The position numbers and the translations under genes are program-made. Below, one piece after another: positions 52,750 to 60,797 of a DNA stretch of 64,000 nt (the first letter of the stretch is position 1; every line of letters starts with the position of its first letter). Where the stretch lies: the NCBI RefSeq assembly GCF_000264295.1, contig NZ_AJXT01000005.1:1-64000 (forward strand), given 5' to 3'. This DNA comes from Rhodanobacter spathiphylli B39. GTDB taxonomy: Bacteria; Pseudomonadota; Gammaproteobacteria; Xanthomonadales; Rhodanobacteraceae. The notes under the pieces were generated by a model. That model was not told the DNA's origin. It worked only from the letters and a program-made list of their open reading frames with translations, and made no database searches.

Positions 52750-52834
52750 ATGCCCACGCAATGCCTGCCCCCGTGCGGGGCAGGGGCTGCTGGCCCGATG
52801 GTAAGCTGGGCCGACATTTTCAAAGCCACGAACC

Positions 52835-54544
52835 ATGAGCGGACGCCGCGACCAGTACGACGCACACCCCCCGATGCGCACCGAGCCCACGCTTGGTGAT
52901 CTCGATCGGCTGGAAGCGCCGCGCGCGCCGGCGCCGGATGGCCTGCCGCGGGTCGCGGTGGAAGCACGCCGGCCACATGGCCGGGCGTCCTCGTCGGCGC
53001 GACCGAGGGCACGCCGCGGCTGGCTGGTGCCGGTCCTGCTGCTGCTGGTGATTGCCTTGCTGGCGGCGCTGTGGATCAACCAGAACCGCCTGCGCGGCAT
53101 GGTGCCGCGCACCGACTTCAACACCTTGCTCACCCAGGCGCAGCAGGCCTTGCAGGATGGACGTCTGGACGGCCAGGACGGCAGCAGTGCGCGCGAACTG
53201 TTCCAGGCCGCCGCAGCGCTGGAGCCGGACAACGATCGCGCCCGTGACGGCCTGCGCCAGGTCGGCCAGGCGATGCTGTCCCGGGCCGACGCCTCGCTGC
53301 AGGCGGGCAACCTGAGCCAGGCCGCGCAGCAGGCGACGGTGGCCCGCGAACTGCTCGGTGGCGGCAGCGACATCGATCGGCTGGATCACGCGATCAGCAG
53401 CGCGCGTGCCGGACAGGTGCACGCCGTGGACCTGGTCGACCAGGCCCAGCAGGCCTTCGCCGCCGGCAAGCTGGCCGGACCCGATGGTGCCGGCGCGCTG
53501 TATCGGCGCGTGCTGCAGGCCGACCCCGACAACGCAGTGGCCAGGCACGGCCTGGACCAGGTCGGCTACGCGCTGGCAGTCGATGCGCGCCAGGCGCTGG
53601 ATGCGAAGGACAACGCGAAGGCCGATGCCAGCATCGAGCAGCTCGCCGCGCTGCAGCCGAACAACGGGGCGCTGCCGGCACTGCGTGCGCTGCAGGCGCA
53701 GACGCGCAAGCAGGACAACAGCGCGCTGGCGGCGGAACTCAAGGCCGGCCAGGATGCGCTGCGCGCCGGCCGCATCGCCGGCAGCGGCGACGACACCGCC
53801 CTGGCGCACTTCCAGGCCGCGCTCAAGCTGGACCCCGACAACGCCCAGGCCCACGCCGGCCTCGGCAACGTGGCGCAGGCGCTGACCGTGCAGGCCAGCG
53901 CGGCGATCGATGCGGGCGACAACCTGCAGGCGGAGAAACTGCTGGACCAGGCCGCGCAGCTGGCGCCCAAGTCGGCCGACCTTGCAGCGACGCGGGCACG
54001 CCTGGGCAGTGCGGCGGCCTCCGCCGTTTCCGATGGCGGCAAGACCGCGCCTGCAGCCGATGCGAGCAGCGAGTCGCCGATGCCGCAAGCGGTGTTGACG
54101 CCCCAGCAGAGCGCGGCCGTGGCGCAACTGGTGCAGCGTGCCGAACAGGCGACCAGCCACGGCGACATCATGATGCCGCCCGGCGACAGCGCCTACGATC
54201 TGTACCGCAGCGCGTTGGCGATCGATGGCAACAACGAGGCATCGGTGCGCGGATTGCAGGCGTTGCCGGACAAGGTTCGCCAGCAGTTCGAGCAGGCGCT
54301 CGCCGCGGGCAAGCTGGCACAGGCCAGCGACATGCTGGCCAATCTCGCCGAACTGGCCCCTGGCGACGCTGCGCAAGGCGCGCTCGGCAGCCGCCTCGCC
54401 GGTGCCTGGCTGGACCAGGCCGAACAGCAACTCGGTCGCGGCGACCGCATCGGTGCCAGCCAGTCGCTGCTGCGCGCACGCAAACTGGCGCCGGCGAGTC
54501 CTCGCGTACAGGACCTGGATGCCCGTCTGCAGGGTGGCGGGTGA
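52835..54544 (+). CDS. TPR-repeat membrane protein, unknown function
   Basis: A 569-residue protein. A basic cytoplasmic N terminus (residues 1-60) precedes one TM helix (WLVPVLLLLVIALLAALWI), then a periplasmic region of repeated helical units. Four longer repeats share a pattern like LFQAAAALEPDNDRARDGL, LYRRVLQADPDNAVARHGL, HFQAALKLDPDNAQAHAGL and LYRSALAIDGNNEASVRGL, that is, TPR/Sel1-like helices at about 100-residue period. Ala/Gln content is very high. Probably a scaffold for envelope protein contacts. No catalytic motif. Confidence 0.75.
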   Translation: MSGRRDQYDAHPPMRTEPTLGDLDRLEAPRAPAPDGLPRVAVEARRPHGRASSSARPRARRGWLVPVLLLLVIALLAALWINQNRLRGMVPRTDFNTLLTQAQQALQDGRLDGQDGSSARELFQAAAALEPDNDRARDGLRQVGQAMLSRADASLQAGNLSQAAQQATVARELLGGGSDIDRLDHAISSARAGQVHAVDLVDQAQQAFAAGKLAGPDGAGALYRRVLQADPDNAVARHGLDQVGYALAVDARQALDAKDNAKADASIEQLAALQPNNGALPALRALQAQTRKQDNSALAAELKAGQDALRAGRIAGSGDDTALAHFQAALKLDPDNAQAHAGLGNVAQALTVQASAAIDAGDNLQAEKLLDQAAQLAPKSADLAATRARLGSAAASAVSDGGKTAPAADASSESPMPQAVLTPQQSAAVAQLVQRAEQATSHGDIMMPPGDSAYDLYRSALAIDGNNEASVRGLQALPDKVRQQFEQALAAGKLAQASDMLANLAELAPGDAAQGALGSRLAGAWLDQAEQQLGRGDRIGASQSLLRARKLAPASPRVQDLDARLQGGG

Positions 54545-54551
54545 GTCGCGC

Positions 54552-55394
54552 ATGACGGTTCTGGTGATCGGCGCCAGCAGCCAGATCGGCCGATTCCTGC
54601 TGCCACGACTGATCGCCAATGGCGAGCCGGTGGTCGCGTTGAGCCGGCAGCCGCGAACCGCATCCGCCGGCATCACCTGGTTGCATGGCTGGCTGCCCGA
54701 CCGGCCACCGGGCCTGCCGCCGCTGTCGGCGATCATCAGCTTCGGTCCGCTGACCGGCCTGGCCGACTGGCTGGCGAACGCCGACGTGGTCGACGCGCCA
54801 AGGGTGATTGCCACCAGTTCGATGAGCGCTGAGAGCAAGCGCGATTCGCTGGTGTCCGGCGAGCGCGACATCTCGCGTCAGTTGCGCGAAAGCGAGGCGC
54901 AACTGGCGGCTGCATGCGAGCGTCACGGCAGCGCATGGACCGTGCTGCGTCCCACCCTGGTCTACGGCGCCGGGCTGGACAAGAGTCTCACTCCGCTGGC
55001 GCGTCGGGCGATGCGCCTGCGCGTCTTCCCGCTGCCTTGCGGCCGCGGCCTGCGCCAGCCGGTGCATGCGGAAGACATCGCGCTGGCCGCGCTGGCGGCG
55101 TTGGAGTGTCCGGCATCGGGCGGGCGCGTGCTGCAGATCGGCGGCGGCGAACGTCTGCCTGCGGCGGAGATGTTCGCGCGGGTGCGTCGCAGCCTGCCGG
55201 TCGCCACCATGCCGCTGCCGCTGCCCGCGTGGCTGCTGCGCGCGGCGAAGCTGGCGCTGCCACGTCTCCGCGGCGCGCTGGATCGACTGGACAACGACCT
55301 GGTCGCCGACAACGGCGAGCTGCAGCGCCTGCTCGGCATCCGACCGCGACCGTTCCGCCCCGACGCCGCGATGTGGCAACCGCCCCACGCGTAA
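54552..55394 (+). CDS. NAD(P)-binding epimerase/dehydratase-like protein
   Basis: A 280-residue extended-SDR protein. VLVIGASSQIGRFLLPRLIANG is the Rossmann nucleotide loop (GxSxxG), WTVLRPTLVYG the conserved RPxxxYG block, and RQPVHAEDIALAALAAL the usual PVHxxDxA motif of YbjT/NDUFA9-like or sugar-epimerase proteins. The classical YxxxK is not clear. ATG 54552 lies 7 bases after the stop of the TPR gene, so the two are probably co-transcribed. Substrate unknown. Confidence 0.8.
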   Translation: MTVLVIGASSQIGRFLLPRLIANGEPVVALSRQPRTASAGITWLHGWLPDRPPGLPPLSAIISFGPLTGLADWLANADVVDAPRVIATSSMSAESKRDSLVSGERDISRQLRESEAQLAAACERHGSAWTVLRPTLVYGAGLDKSLTPLARRAMRLRVFPLPCGRGLRQPVHAEDIALAALAALECPASGGRVLQIGGGERLPAAEMFARVRRSLPVATMPLPLPAWLLRAAKLALPRLRGALDRLDNDLVADNGELQRLLGIRPRPFRPDAAMWQPPHA

Positions 55395-55396
55395 CC

Positions 55397-55438
55397 GTTC
55401 CCTGTTCCCTGTTCCCTGTTCCCTGTTCCCCGTTCCCT
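55397..55438. repeat. Six tandem copies of 7-mer GTTCCCT
   Basis: GTTCCCT repeats six times head to tail (the fifth copy is GTTCCCC), starting right after the stop of the epimerase-like gene and about 80 bases before mrcB. A heptamer array like this can change length by slippage and lies in the probable mrcB promoter region. Confidence 0.85.
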
Positions 55439-55520
55439 GCATTGCCCTCGTTTTGCCCTGAAACGCGCCGCCGCGTTCATATGCCCGCCGGGTGGCAGGC
55501 CCTATCATCGAACCACTTGA

Positions 55521-57872
55521 TTGCCGGAATTCCCCACGTTGGCCTTTCTGACCCGCATTCGCCTGTTCGCCCGACGCTGCTGGCCGTGGCTGCGCATCCC
55601 GTTCTGGATCGGCACGGGTTTGCTGGTCGGCTTCGTGCTGCCGTACACCCTGGTGTTGAACAAGCGCGTCCAGGACCGCTTCAACGAACTGGTGTTCGCG
55701 GTACCGACCCGCGTCTACGCCCGTCCGTTGCCGCTGGCGGCCGGCGAGCCGATGACGTCTTCCGCGCTGGAACTGGAACTCACCTTCGCCGGCTACAGCC
55801 ATGACGGCAAGGGCCAGGTCGCCGGCAGCTGGCAGAAGGAAGGTCTGCGCTACACGATTTCCTCGCGCGGCTACGCCGGCCCCGACGGCGGCGAACTGCC
55901 CAAGCGCATCCGCGTCAGCCTGGGTGGCGGCTCGATCAGGTCGGTGCAGGACGCGGCCAGCGGCAAGCCGATCGAGCTGGCCCACCTGGACCCGGCGCGC
56001 ATCGCCACGCTGTACGGCGCCAGCCAGGAAGAGCGCCGCTTCGTGCGCCTTGCCGACGTGCCGCCGCTGCTGGTCAGCGGCCTGCAGGCAGTCGAGGACC
56101 GCGACTTCAACCACCACATCGGCATCGATTTCAGCGCGATCGCGCGGGCGGCGTTCGCCAACCTGCGCGCGGGGCATACCGTGCAGGGCGGCTCCACGCT
56201 GACCCAGCAGCTGGTGCGCAACCTGTTCCTCAGCCGCGACCAGAACTTCACCCGCAAGATCAACGAAGCGCTGATGTCGCTGCTGCTGGAGGCGCATTAC
56301 AGCAAGGGGCGGATTCTCGAGGCCTACGTCAACGACGTCTTCCTCGGCCAGCAGGGCAGCCAGGCCGTGCACGGCTTCGCGGCCGCGTCGGAGTTCTACT
56401 TCGGCCGGCGACTCGAAGACCTGCGCCCGCAGGAAATCGCCTTGCTGGTGGGCATGGTCAAGGGCCCGAGCTTCTACGATCCGCGCCGATCGCCGCAGCG
56501 CGCGCTGACCCGCCGCAACCTGGTGCTGAAGGAATTCTTCGAGACCAACCTGATCACCGCGGTCCAGCTCAACGCGGCCCAGGCCGCGCCGCTGGACATC
56601 GTCAGCAACGGCCAGTTGCCGCACAACCGCTTCCCGGCGTTCATGGACCTGGTGCGCAAGCAGATCACCGCCGACTTCGACGAGGACGCGCTGCGCGAAG
56701 GCAACCTGTCGATCTTCACCACGCTCGATCCGGCGGCGCAGATCTACACCGAGCAGGCGATCACCAGCACGCTCAAGGGCCTGGGCAAGCGTGGCGACGG
56801 CGTGCAGGCGGCGGCGGTGGTGACCAATGCGCACAGCGGCAGCGTGCTGGCCGTGGTCGGCAGCAAGATCCCCGGTGATCCGGGTTTCAACCGGGCACTC
56901 GATGCGCGCCGGCCGATCGGCTCGACGATCAAGCCGTTCGTCTACCTGGTGGCGCTGACCCAGCCCGAGCGCTGGAACCTGGCCAGCCTGGTGGACGACA
57001 GCCCGGTCAGCATGCGCCAGCCCGACGGCAGCCAGTGGACACCGCAGAACGACGACCATCGCAGCCACGACCCGCTGATCATGGTCGATGCGCTGGCGCA
57101 CTCGTGGAACCTGGCCACGATCCACCTGGGCATGGACGTGGGCCTGCCGCGCATCCAGGCGTTCCTGAAGTCGTTCGGCATCGGCGACATCAATCCCAGC
57201 CCGTCGCTGCTGATCGGCGCGCTGGACCTGGCGCCGCTGCAACTGACCCAGCTCTACCAGTACCTCGCTGCCGACGGGCACGCGCTGCCGCTGGTGGCGG
57301 TGCGCGGCGTGCTCGACGGCAACGGCCGCACGATCAAGCGCTACCAGGTGCAGGGTGGCGCGGGCGAATACCAGGAAGCCGTGCGGCTGACCACCTGGGC
57401 GATGCAGCAGGTGGCCGAATACGGCACCGCCAGCGCGCTGGGCAATTCCGCGCTGGCTTCGCTGCATGCCGCGGGCAAGACCGGCACCAGCAACGACATG
57501 CGCGACAGCTGGTTTGCCGGCTTCACCGGCGAGCACCTGGCGGTGTTCTGGATGGGCCGCGACGACAACAAGCCGACCACGCTGTTCGGCGCCAGCGGCG
57601 GCCTGCGCGCGTGGCGCGACCTGTTCGCCAAGCTCCCCACGCAGCCGCTGCCGGCGGCACCGGGCACCGGCCTGGAGATGGCCTGGCTCAATCCCGCCAC
57701 CGGCAAGCGTACCGAACCGCAATGCGAAGGTGCGCAGCAGGTGCCGGTGATCGCCGGCACCGTGTCGGCCGACACCGAAGGCTGCTTCTGGCAGAACCTG
57801 TTCGGCAGCGGCGACAACCCGCCGCCCGCCGACGCGCCGGTCGCGGCGCCTGCCATACCGAATGGAAACTGA
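55521..57872 (+). CDS. mrcB: Penicillin-binding protein 1B
   Basis: A 783-residue bifunctional class A PBP. N-terminal TM (about 20-40), a UB2H-like domain (about 60-155, the LpoB docking site in E. coli), a GT51 glycosyltransferase with catalytic Glu in QAVEDRDFNHH and QGGSTLTQQLVRN, and a transpeptidase with SxxK in RPIGSTIKPF (about 466), SxN in HSWNLATIH and KTG in AGKTGTSNDM (about 652). The start is TTG at 55521 or 55539; no ATG lies before the TM. A TPR lipoprotein gene follows after 2 bases. Confidence 0.93.
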   Translation: MPEFPTLAFLTRIRLFARRCWPWLRIPFWIGTGLLVGFVLPYTLVLNKRVQDRFNELVFAVPTRVYARPLPLAAGEPMTSSALELELTFAGYSHDGKGQVAGSWQKEGLRYTISSRGYAGPDGGELPKRIRVSLGGGSIRSVQDAASGKPIELAHLDPARIATLYGASQEERRFVRLADVPPLLVSGLQAVEDRDFNHHIGIDFSAIARAAFANLRAGHTVQGGSTLTQQLVRNLFLSRDQNFTRKINEALMSLLLEAHYSKGRILEAYVNDVFLGQQGSQAVHGFAAASEFYFGRRLEDLRPQEIALLVGMVKGPSFYDPRRSPQRALTRRNLVLKEFFETNLITAVQLNAAQAAPLDIVSNGQLPHNRFPAFMDLVRKQITADFDEDALREGNLSIFTTLDPAAQIYTEQAITSTLKGLGKRGDGVQAAAVVTNAHSGSVLAVVGSKIPGDPGFNRALDARRPIGSTIKPFVYLVALTQPERWNLASLVDDSPVSMRQPDGSQWTPQNDDHRSHDPLIMVDALAHSWNLATIHLGMDVGLPRIQAFLKSFGIGDINPSPSLLIGALDLAPLQLTQLYQYLAADGHALPLVAVRGVLDGNGRTIKRYQVQGGAGEYQEAVRLTTWAMQQVAEYGTASALGNSALASLHAAGKTGTSNDMRDSWFAGFTGEHLAVFWMGRDDNKPTTLFGASGGLRAWRDLFAKLPTQPLPAAPGTGLEMAWLNPATGKRTEPQCEGAQQVPVIAGTVSADTEGCFWQNLFGSGDNPPPADAPVAAPAIPNGN

Positions 57873-57874
57873 TC

Positions 57875-58402
57875 ATGCTGTTCCGTGTCAGACATCTGCT
57901 GCTGTCCCTGCTCACCGCCGGCCTGCTCGCCGGCTGCGGCATGTTCGCCACCACGCCGCCCGCGCCGGCGCAGGTGCCCTTGCCGACCTATGACCAGGTG
58001 GCGGCGATCCGCGCGGCCGGAGCCCGCGAGAAGTCGATCATCGACGTCAATCCGCTGCGCGATCCCGGCGTCGACGCGCTGCAGGACGCCGCGAAGCAGG
58101 ACGAGCAGGCCGGCAAATACGGCGCCGCCGCCGGCAAGCTCGACCAGGCCCTGAAGCTCAGCCCCGATTCGCCGGAACTGCTGCAGGAACGCGCCGAAGT
58201 GGCCGTGCGACTGAAGGATTTCGGCGCCGCCGAGCGCCTCGCCCATCGCTCGTGGAGCCTGGGCCCGCGGCTAGGCCCGCTGTGCGCACGCAACTGGCAG
58301 ACCATCGTCGAAATGCGCCTGCAGGCCCGCGACCAGGCCGGTGCCGCCACTGCCCGCAAGTGGGTGGGGCAGTGCCACAAGGCCGGCGTGCCGCGGTACT
58401 GA
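57875..58402 (+). CDS. TPR-repeat lipoprotein
   Basis: A 175-residue lipoprotein. MLFRVRHLLLSLLTAGLLAGC has a clear lipobox (LLAGC, Cys21). The mature part has TPR-like helices (AAAGKLDQALKLSPDSPELLQERAEV). The gene starts 2 bases after mrcB stops, so it is co-expressed with PBP1b. By position it could be a cofactor analogous to the outer-membrane activators LpoA (TPR-containing) or LpoB; that function is an inference. Confidence 0.82.
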   Translation: MLFRVRHLLLSLLTAGLLAGCGMFATTPPAPAQVPLPTYDQVAAIRAAGAREKSIIDVNPLRDPGVDALQDAAKQDEQAGKYGAAAGKLDQALKLSPDSPELLQERAEVAVRLKDFGAAERLAHRSWSLGPRLGPLCARNWQTIVEMRLQARDQAGAATARKWVGQCHKAGVPRY

Positions 58403-58403
58403 T

Positions 58404-58556
58404 AGGTTGTGAGTTTTTCAACCTCTCAGATCGGCCAAGGACGGCCGAGCATGAAGCAGTCACACAAGTGACTGTTTCATGTGAGCGAGTCCGGACATGC
58501 GCCGGACTCGCGATAGAAGAAAGCCACAGGAAGTGGTTTTCTTCTCAGGCTCTGAG
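58404..58556. repeat. Tandem array of six hairpins
   Basis: Back-to-back inverted repeats follow the lipoprotein stop: AGGTTG/CAACCT (58404-58424), TCGGCC/GGCCGA (58431-58448), ATGAAGCAGTCAC/GTGACTGTTTCAT (58451-58480, one mismatch), GCGAGTCCGG/CCGGACTCGC (58485-58511), GAAGAAAGCCAC/GTGGTTTTCTTC (58516-58544, one mismatch), CTCAG/CTGAG (58544-58556). Stems are unrelated in sequence, and loops are short. The remaining 100 bp to 58657 hold no gene. Confidence 0.8.
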
Positions 58557-58657
58557 TCAGCCGACGGGATCGCTCGCGTTTTCTCGCGCACCCGGCCAAG
58601 CGGACGTGCACACACGGCACGCGCGAATCACCGGCAGGTCGCGGTGCCGCGGCAAGC

Positions 58658-59077
58658 TTATTGGCAATGCGCCTCGGTCAGCCGCAAGCGCGATCCGGAG
58701 CGGGTGGTCGCGTAATTCACGCTGCAGCGTTTCATGCCGTGGGGCATCGGCTTCGCAATGAACAGCGTGGTGCCAACATAGAAGCACGCGACCCACAGAG
58801 GCTCGTCGGTCGACGGGGAGAAGGTCCAGACGTCCAGCGATTTTCCGCCGCCTTCCACGGTGCTGTCCGGTGCCAGCGACACCTGCTCCGACGGCGGCCC
58901 CGAATAGAATCCGACGCGATCGAGCGAACGGGTTCCGGTCGGCGTCACCACCTGCCAATCGCCCGGCGGACTGGCCGCGCTCGTGACAGCAAGCGTCGCC
59001 GGACAGTCGATCGGCTGCATCGCGGCGCATCCTGTTGACAGGGCAAGCAGGAAAGCACAAAAAAGGAAAGTCTTCAT
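58658..59077 (-). CDS. STY0301-like exported protein, candidate immunity partner
   Basis: A 139-residue precursor. MKTFLFCAFLLALSTGCAAM is a signal peptide with a weak lipobox (STGC), so it may be a lipoprotein. The mature part has conserved-looking Cys residues (IDCPATL; WVACFYVG; KRCSVNYA; AHC) and resembles STY0301-family periplasmic proteins. It follows the BPSL0067-like gene after 12 bases on the same strand. Exported partners of cell-wall amidase toxins are often immunity proteins; that is the suggestion here, not a fact. Confidence 0.65.
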   Translation of the reverse strand: MKTFLFCAFLLALSTGCAAMQPIDCPATLAVTSAASPPGDWQVVTPTGTRSLDRVGFYSGPPSEQVSLAPDSTVEGGGKSLDVWTFSPSTDEPLWVACFYVGTTLFIAKPMPHGMKRCSVNYATTRSGSRLRLTEAHCQ

Positions 59078-59089
59078 CGCATTCTCCCG

Positions 59090-59482
59090 CTATTCAATGA
59101 CGTAAAACGAATCACCGTCGTTGCTGCGTTTCGTTCCGGGCGGGCGATGGAACCGGATGACCCGTTGTAAGACCTCACCCTGACTGTTCCACTGATCCAA
59201 CACCACGATGCCACGACTGTCGTGGCTGAGATAGATCGCGGCATGTCTGCCCGAACTGTCGGTCGGGTATTTCGCATGGTCATCGAAGGTCGCGATGGCG
59301 GTGCCGCGAGCGAGTTCGCCGGGCTTGATGGATTTGACCAGTCGGCCACGAATCCATAGTGACGTCTGTGGAGCGGCGGTGACCTGGCGGACAAACTCGA
59401 CGCACTCGGTATGTCCCTTCGTGTTGACGAACTTTCGCTTTCCGTAGACCGACGCTTCCTCGACGTTCATCAGATAAGGCAT
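59090..59482 (-). CDS. BPSL0067-family NlpC/P60-like putative peptidase
   Basis: A 130-residue protein starting MPYLMNVEEASVYGKRKFV. The start at 59482 lies 8 bases after AAGGA; ATG 59488 is an alternative. The Cys in GHTECVEFVRQV, the His in GRHAAIYLSHD and VVLDQW are arranged like the Cys-His pair of NlpC/P60/CHAP peptidoglycan amidases, the fold of BPSL0067 proteins. No signal peptide. With the exported neighbour it could be a type VI-like amidase effector, but no secretion genes are in the window. Confidence 0.7.
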   Translation of the reverse strand: MPYLMNVEEASVYGKRKFVNTKGHTECVEFVRQVTAAPQTSLWIRGRLVKSIKPGELARGTAIATFDDHAKYPTDSSGRHAAIYLSHDSRGIVVLDQWNSQGEVLQRVIRFHRPPGTKRSNDGDSFYVIE

Positions 59483-59681
59483 CTTCATCTTCCTTGATCG
59501 AAGCACTGGCTGGCAGGAATCCCACGATCCCTCCCGGATACTGGGAGCAAGATCGTATCGTCATGCTCCACGCGTAGTCATGTCGGGACTTTCCTTTCCG
59601 TGGGCGGGCCAGCCGACATGTGCTTGGGGGCATTCTTCTGGTCTTGTGTTCGTCGCCACACCCTGCCGGTTGCGCGGTGAC

Positions 59682-60071
59682 TCAGAACAGCGCCGTCAGC
59701 ACCAGCACGATGCCGACGATGCTCACTGTCCAGACCACCGTGCGCAGGTAGGGGATGCCGGCGGCATATACCGGCAGGTAGACCAGTCGGCTCCAGAAAT
59801 ACAGCTGGGCGCCGAGCGCGATCGTGCCGTCGTGGCGCTGCAGCACCAGGGCGAGCAGCACGACCACCGCGAACAGCGGGAAGGTTTCGAGGAAGTTTTG
59901 GCTGGCGCGGCACAGCCGCGCGGGGATGCCGGTCAGTGCCTTCGGTTCACCGTCGCGGGCGCTGGCGGCCCAGCCCAGGCCGCGCTGGCTCACCGAGCCG
60001 GTGGCGGCCAGTGCGATCTGCACCAGGCCCAGCACCACGCTCCACAACAGCATGCAAAGTTCGGTCGTCAT
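59682..60071 (-). CDS. MAPEG-family membrane protein
   Basis: A 129-residue protein with four TM helices, of the MAPEG family (membrane-associated glutathione/eicosanoid proteins; bacterial members are uncharacterised). RASQNFLETFPLFAVVVLLAL is the family signature (RAxxNxxE). ATG 60071 lies 9 bases after GGGAG. Confidence 0.88.
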   Translation of the reverse strand: MTTELCMLLWSVVLGLVQIALAATGSVSQRGLGWAASARDGEPKALTGIPARLCRASQNFLETFPLFAVVVLLALVLQRHDGTIALGAQLYFWSRLVYLPVYAAGIPYLRTVVWTVSIVGIVLVLTALF

Positions 60072-60145
60072 GCGGCACATCTCCCGGTGGCGGTGCCCGC
60101 ATGGTGAACGATTGTCGCGGGCGCGGCCAGTGACGCCGATGCGGC

Positions 60146-60694
60146 TCAGGCCACCTTCCGAAGTCGACTGGCCGGCAGCAGCTGTTGCACCCGTTCCAGC
60201 GGAATGCGGTCGCCGGCGTCGCGGCCGTAGTACGCCTCGACGATGCGGCCGTGCTCGTCGATCACGAAGTCGGCCGGCATCAGGTTGCCGGTGTTGAGCC
60301 CGGCCAGGCCGACCAGGCGCATGCCCTTCAGCAAAGTCGGCACGCGCGTCACGATCGCCTTCAGCTTGCGCCACAGCGAGCGCTCGATGCCGTAGATCTC
60401 GTGCGCGCGCGAGGTCGGGTCGGCCGCCAGCGGGAACGGTCGCGGCCGATGTCCGGCGAAGCGCAGCACGTCCGCCTGCGAGGCGCTGAACACCGCCACG
60501 ATGTCCAGACCGCGCGCGGCCAGTGCCGCGTGTTCGCTGGTCAGTTCGTAGATGCGGAAATTGCAGAACGGGCAGGCCGCGTCGCGGAAAAACGAGAGCA
60601 GGGTCAGTCGCCCCGCGCGATGGATCGCGATCGGACGGCCGTGGATGTCGACCAGGTCAAGCGCGGGTGCGGCGGCGGGTGCGAACAGTCTCAC
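60146..60694 (-). CDS. Peroxiredoxin/AhpC-TSA-like thioredoxin-fold protein
   Basis: A 182-residue cytoplasmic thioredoxin-fold protein. SFFRDAACPFCNFRIYEL has a CxxC at the peroxidatic position, and the DFVIDEHGRIVEAYYG strand is typical of AhpC/TSA and Prx-like proteins. GTG 60694 is chosen because GGGAG lies 7 bases upstream. Probably a thiol peroxidase or disulfide reductase; the substrate is unknown. Confidence 0.82.
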   Translation of the reverse strand: MRLFAPAAAPALDLVDIHGRPIAIHRAGRLTLLSFFRDAACPFCNFRIYELTSEHAALAARGLDIVAVFSASQADVLRFAGHRPRPFPLAADPTSRAHEIYGIERSLWRKLKAIVTRVPTLLKGMRLVGLAGLNTGNLMPADFVIDEHGRIVEAYYGRDAGDRIPLERVQQLLPASRLRKVA

Positions 60695-60797
60695 GTGGAT
60701 TCTCCCTGGGGTGGTGTCAGGCAAGTTGATGCAGTGGAGCGCGCCAAGGTTCCGCCCCGGGTTTTGTGGCGCGTCGCCGCTCCGCCATACTTGCCGG

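Noticed and set aside
54168-57722. An 1184-codon minus-strand open frame antisense to mrcB and neighbours
   Set aside because: No domains, shadow composition; PBP1b motifs are complete on the plus strand.
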